The notes under the pieces: generated by a model | What the model saw: the letters and a program-made list of their open reading frames with translations, nothing else | The model's database searches: none | Told to the model about the DNA's origin: nothing | Program-made: the position numbers and the translations under genes | From: a bacterium | GTDB taxonomy: Bacteria; Patescibacteria; ABY1; BM507; VMTK01 | Length of the DNA stretch: 13,324 bases | Assembly (NCBI GenBank): GCA_030641105.1 | Contig: DAOWHZ010000017.1 | Span: forward strand, 1-13,324 | Reading direction: 5' to 3' | Shown: positions 13,293-13,324 of the stretch, piece by piece | How positions within the stretch are numbered: position 1 is the stretch's first letter | How the letters are laid out: each line of letters begins with the position of its first letter

Positions 13293-13324
13293 AAACAGTA
13301 GATTAAATCTAAAATTTAAAATCA

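Larger units (their letters stand above)
13058..13324. repeat. Large inverted repeat with arms of at least 73 bp, cut by the window edge
   Basis: Left arm 13058-13130 and right arm 13252-13324 match inverted at all but two positions; the right arm reaches the last base and may extend further. The left arm begins with GATTTTA heptamers (13059-13065, 13066-13072). The 121-bp centre holds a second inverted pair (13141-13159 / 13213-13231, one mismatch) and tandem TTATTAC heptamers (13193-13206 and 13214-13227). No open reading frame of note lies in this stretch of about 285 bp. It is too small to encode a transposase, but it has the form of a palindromic or miniature mobile element. Confidence 0.9.

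Noticed and set aside
1..13324. Alternative genetic code (UGA read as an amino acid, as in some Patescibacteria)
   Set aside because: All genes read to full family length with the standard bacterial code and no internal UGA needs to be suppressed.

Overview
This AT-rich window (roughly one third G+C by eye) carries thirteen protein-coding genes, all on the minus strand. Twelve are complete and one is cut by the left edge. The features together suggest a candidate-phyla-radiation (Patescibacteria/Parcubacteria-like) bacterium: compact single-copy genes, short gaps, many small single-pass or lipidated hypothetical proteins, an isolated type IV pilus motor gene, a secreted beta-propeller of the COG4880 type, and abundant low-complexity palindromes between genes. 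The lineage is inferred from style and gene content; there is no rRNA in the window to settle it. No tRNA, rRNA, CRISPR array, IS element or phage gene was seen.

Layout in transcription order (right to left): pilT (13039-11996); a 109-aa hypothetical protein; dtd (D-aminoacyl-tRNA deacylase); a 767-aa beta-propeller lipoprotein; an anchored Ig-like protein with four cysteines; a stomatin/SPFH protein; a small lipoprotein; a polytopic membrane protein; an HtrA-like PDZ protein whose protease triad is lost; phosphoglycerate kinase; an anchored cysteine-rich protein with calcium-binding C-terminal repeats; enolase; and the first 20 codons of a probable cofactor-independent phosphoglycerate mutase. 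The last group (pgk, eno, probable gpmI) is lower glycolysis, interrupted by one surface-protein gene. The middle group is dominated by envelope proteins. Five genes have start codons placed inside longer open frames, because the extra N-terminal codons only translate intergenic repeats.

The most unusual feature is the non-coding DNA. Twelve of the thirteen gaps hold an inverted repeat. Arms range from 11 to at least 73 bp and many are perfect or nearly so, yet most have unrelated sequences. A large share are built from tandem 7-bp units (occasionally 8 bp), such as GATTTAA, GGCTGTA, GAAAACA, TGCGAAT, TTATTAC and CTTCTTA. One 103-bp palindromic element occurs twice in diverged copies. The same kind of repeat DNA also appears inside genes: an in-frame insert of about 17 residues in pgk, the last codons of pgk, and a 14-bp tandem duplication in eno. 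At the right edge a 73-bp arm with a promoter-like sequence is duplicated in inverted orientation, so one copy points at pilT and the other out of the window.

Strands, coordinates, motifs and repeat matches were read directly. Functions come from family knowledge. The role of the palindromes is inference.
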